DNA from: Tenacibaculum finnmarkense
GTDB taxonomy: Bacteria; Bacteroidota; Bacteroidia; Flavobacteriales; Flavobacteriaceae
Reading direction: 5' to 3'
DNA length: 64,000 nucleotides
Assembly (NCBI RefSeq): GCF_900239185.1
Contig: NZ_OENA01000066.1
Span: 1 to 64,000, forward strand
Position numbers and translations under genes: made by a program. Within the stretch, counting starts at the first letter, position 1; every line of letters starts with the position of its first letter. This document shows positions 62,851 through 64,000 of this stretch, piece by piece. The notes under the pieces were generated by a model. The model worked only from the letters and a program-made list of their open reading frames with translations, was not told the origin of the DNA and made no database searches.

Positions 62851-64000
62851 TTATGATAATCTTATATCTGAAACTGATGCTCCTGTTTCTATCATAGGAA
62901 ACACATTATTTTCTTTTTCAACACAAACCTCTAAGAAATAAGCATCTTTTGACGCCATCATTTCTTTAACCGTGCTTGCTAAATCTTCTCTTTTGCTAAC
63001 TCTTTTCGCATCGATGCTATATCCTTTTGCTATTGCCACAAAATCAGGATTTGTCATTTCTGTAGATGCGTATCTTTTATCAAAAAATAGTTGTTGCCAT
63101 TGGCGAACCATTCCTAGAAATTCGTTGTTAAGCACCACAATTTTCACCGCTGTTTTATTTTGTAAAATAGTCCCTAATTCTTGAATGGTCATTTGAAAAC
63201 CACCATCACCAGCAATCATTACAACCTCTCTTTCAGGAGCTCCCATTTTTGCGCCAATTGCAGCAGGTAAGGCAAAGCCCATAGTTCCTAATCCGCCAGA
63301 GGTAATATTACTTTTTGTTTTGTTAAATTTCGCATAACGACAGGTGAACATTTGGTGCTGCCCAACATCAGAAACAATAATTGCATCACCACCTGAAGCG
63401 ATATTGATTTCTTTTAAAACCTCCGCCATGGTTAAGCCATCTTTTGATGGAAATAAATCTTCTTTCTTTACTTTATCATATTCAATAGCTTCTAATTTAG
63501 TAAATTCTTCTAGCCATTTATCATGATTATTTTTATTGATTAGCGGTAAAATTTCGGCTAAACTTTCTTTAACATCACCTAAAACAGCGACATCAGCTTT
63601 TACATTTTTATCAATTTCGGCTGGGTCTATTTCAAAATGAATAACCTTTGCCTGCTTTGCGTACTTACTTAAATTTCCTGTAACACGGTCGTCAAAACGC
63701 ATTCCTACGGCAATTAATACATCACATTGGTTGGTTAAAACATTGGGTGCATAATTTCCGTGCATTCCAACCATTCCAACATTTAATTGGTGATCGGTAG
63801 GCAATGCCGATAACCCTAAAATTGTCCAAGCTGAAGGAATATTTGCTTTTTCGATAAAATCTTTAAATTCTTGTTCAGCTTCTCCTAAAATAACCCCTTG
63901 CCCAAAAACGATTAAAGGTTTTTTAGCCGAATTAATTAATTTAGCTGCCTCTTGAACCTGTGTTAATTCAACAGCTGGTTTTGCTTTATAACTACGTACC
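62851..64000 (-). CDS. ilvB: Acetolactate synthase large subunit (5' part cut by window edge)
   Basis: About 383 residues are visible, the C-terminal two thirds of a ~570-residue enzyme; the frame is open to the window end (VRSYKAKPAVELTQVQEAAK at the edge). A TTG at 63804 is internal, not the start. The thiamine-diphosphate/Mg motif is GDGGFQMTIQELG; GGLGTMGFALPAAIGA and WQQLFFDKRYAST are active-site segments. First visible gene of ilvB-ilvN-ilvC-ilvA. Confidence 0.96.
   Translation of the reverse strand, partial: VRSYKAKPAVELTQVQEAAKLINSAKKPLIVFGQGVILGEAEQEFKDFIEKANIPSAWTILGLSALPTDHQLNVGMVGMHGNYAPNVLTNQCDVLIAVGMRFDDRVTGNLSKYAKQAKVIHFEIDPAEIDKNVKADVAVLGDVKESLAEILPLINKNNHDKWLEEFTKLEAIEYDKVKKEDLFPSKDGLTMAEVLKEINIASGGDAIIVSDVGQHQMFTCRYAKFNKTKSNITSGGLGTMGFALPAAIGAKMGAPEREVVMIAGDGGFQMTIQELGTILQNKTAVKIVVLNNEFLGMVRQWQQLFFDKRYASTEMTNPDFVAIAKGYSIDAKRVSKREDLASTVKEMMASKDAYFLEVCVEKENNVFPMIETGASVSDIRLS

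Noticed and set aside
63804..63804. Start of ilvB at 63804
   Set aside because: The frame continues with clear acetolactate synthase sequence to the window edge; the TTG there encodes an internal Leu.

Overview
The window looks like chromosomal DNA from a marine Flavobacteriaceae bacterium of the Tenacibaculum/Polaribacter type. This is inferred from: very AT-rich DNA; promoters of the Bacteroidota form TAnnTTTG; protein families typical of the group (BshA, split transketolase, HmuY, DUF6452, DUF6048, DUF3810, CCC-motif membrane protein, OstA-like protein, class II IlvC); and many lipoproteins, several with acidic residues after the lipid-bearing cysteine. No phage, complete insertion sequence, CRISPR array or tRNA was seen.

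Layout. 1-715: probable rRNA-operon promoter and leader running off the left edge, then a dispersed hairpin repeat. 716-6568: pbpC, a tRNA dihydrouridine synthase, a DbpA-like helicase and an alpha/beta hydrolase. 6569-7490: repeat cluster including three tandem copies of a ~0.26 kb unit. 7491-14186: aldehyde dehydrogenase, CBS-like enzyme, oligopeptidase B lipoprotein, then the YbaB/DUF2752/CCC-motif operon. 14187-19196: a lone 1008-residue SF1 helicase between repeats, and ornithine aminotransferase. 19628-26399: MscS-like protein, lipocalin and OmpA lipoproteins, an RlmD-like methyltransferase with DUF6452 and DUF6048, a 2OG-Fe(II) oxygenase and SUI1. 26455-29505: a heme-related locus (cytochrome c peroxidase divergent from two HmuY proteins) flanked by two hairpin repeats. 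29672-36390: nucleoside phosphorylase fused in an operon with a cytosolic binding-protein-like product, a 54-residue lipoprotein, Pcm, Gfo/Idh oxidoreductase, a fibronectin-III lipoprotein and hydroxyacyl-CoA dehydrogenase. 36499-41836 (minus): BshA, transketolase N-half, an exported protein often labelled asparagine synthetase B, a small protein and DnaB. 41976-44918: DUF3810 peptidase-like protein, lipoprotein, PepT. 44998-45864: the densest non-coding region, with MITE-like elements and a possible regulated micro-transcript. 45865-59031: LysA, rpsF-rpsR-rplI, Mqo, RelA/SpoT, Fur-family regulator with PurA, an aromatic-type decarboxylase, and OstA with a class III aminotransferase. 59070-59360: a small broken gene. 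59493-64000: ilvB-ilvN-ilvC-ilvA operon, with ilvB cut by the right edge.

Most genes are housekeeping. The less ordinary content is in the intergenic DNA: at least three interleaved repeat families, one with compensatory changes that point to a conserved RNA hairpin sitting 3' of genes; a TIR-bounded, transposase-less element; a direct-repeat operator with a G9 micro-ORF and its own terminator; back-to-back heme-locus promoters; and a long hairpin in the leader of the CBS-like gene. Promoter positions also settle several starts (transketolase, RpsF, the TTG starts at 5786 and 56199).
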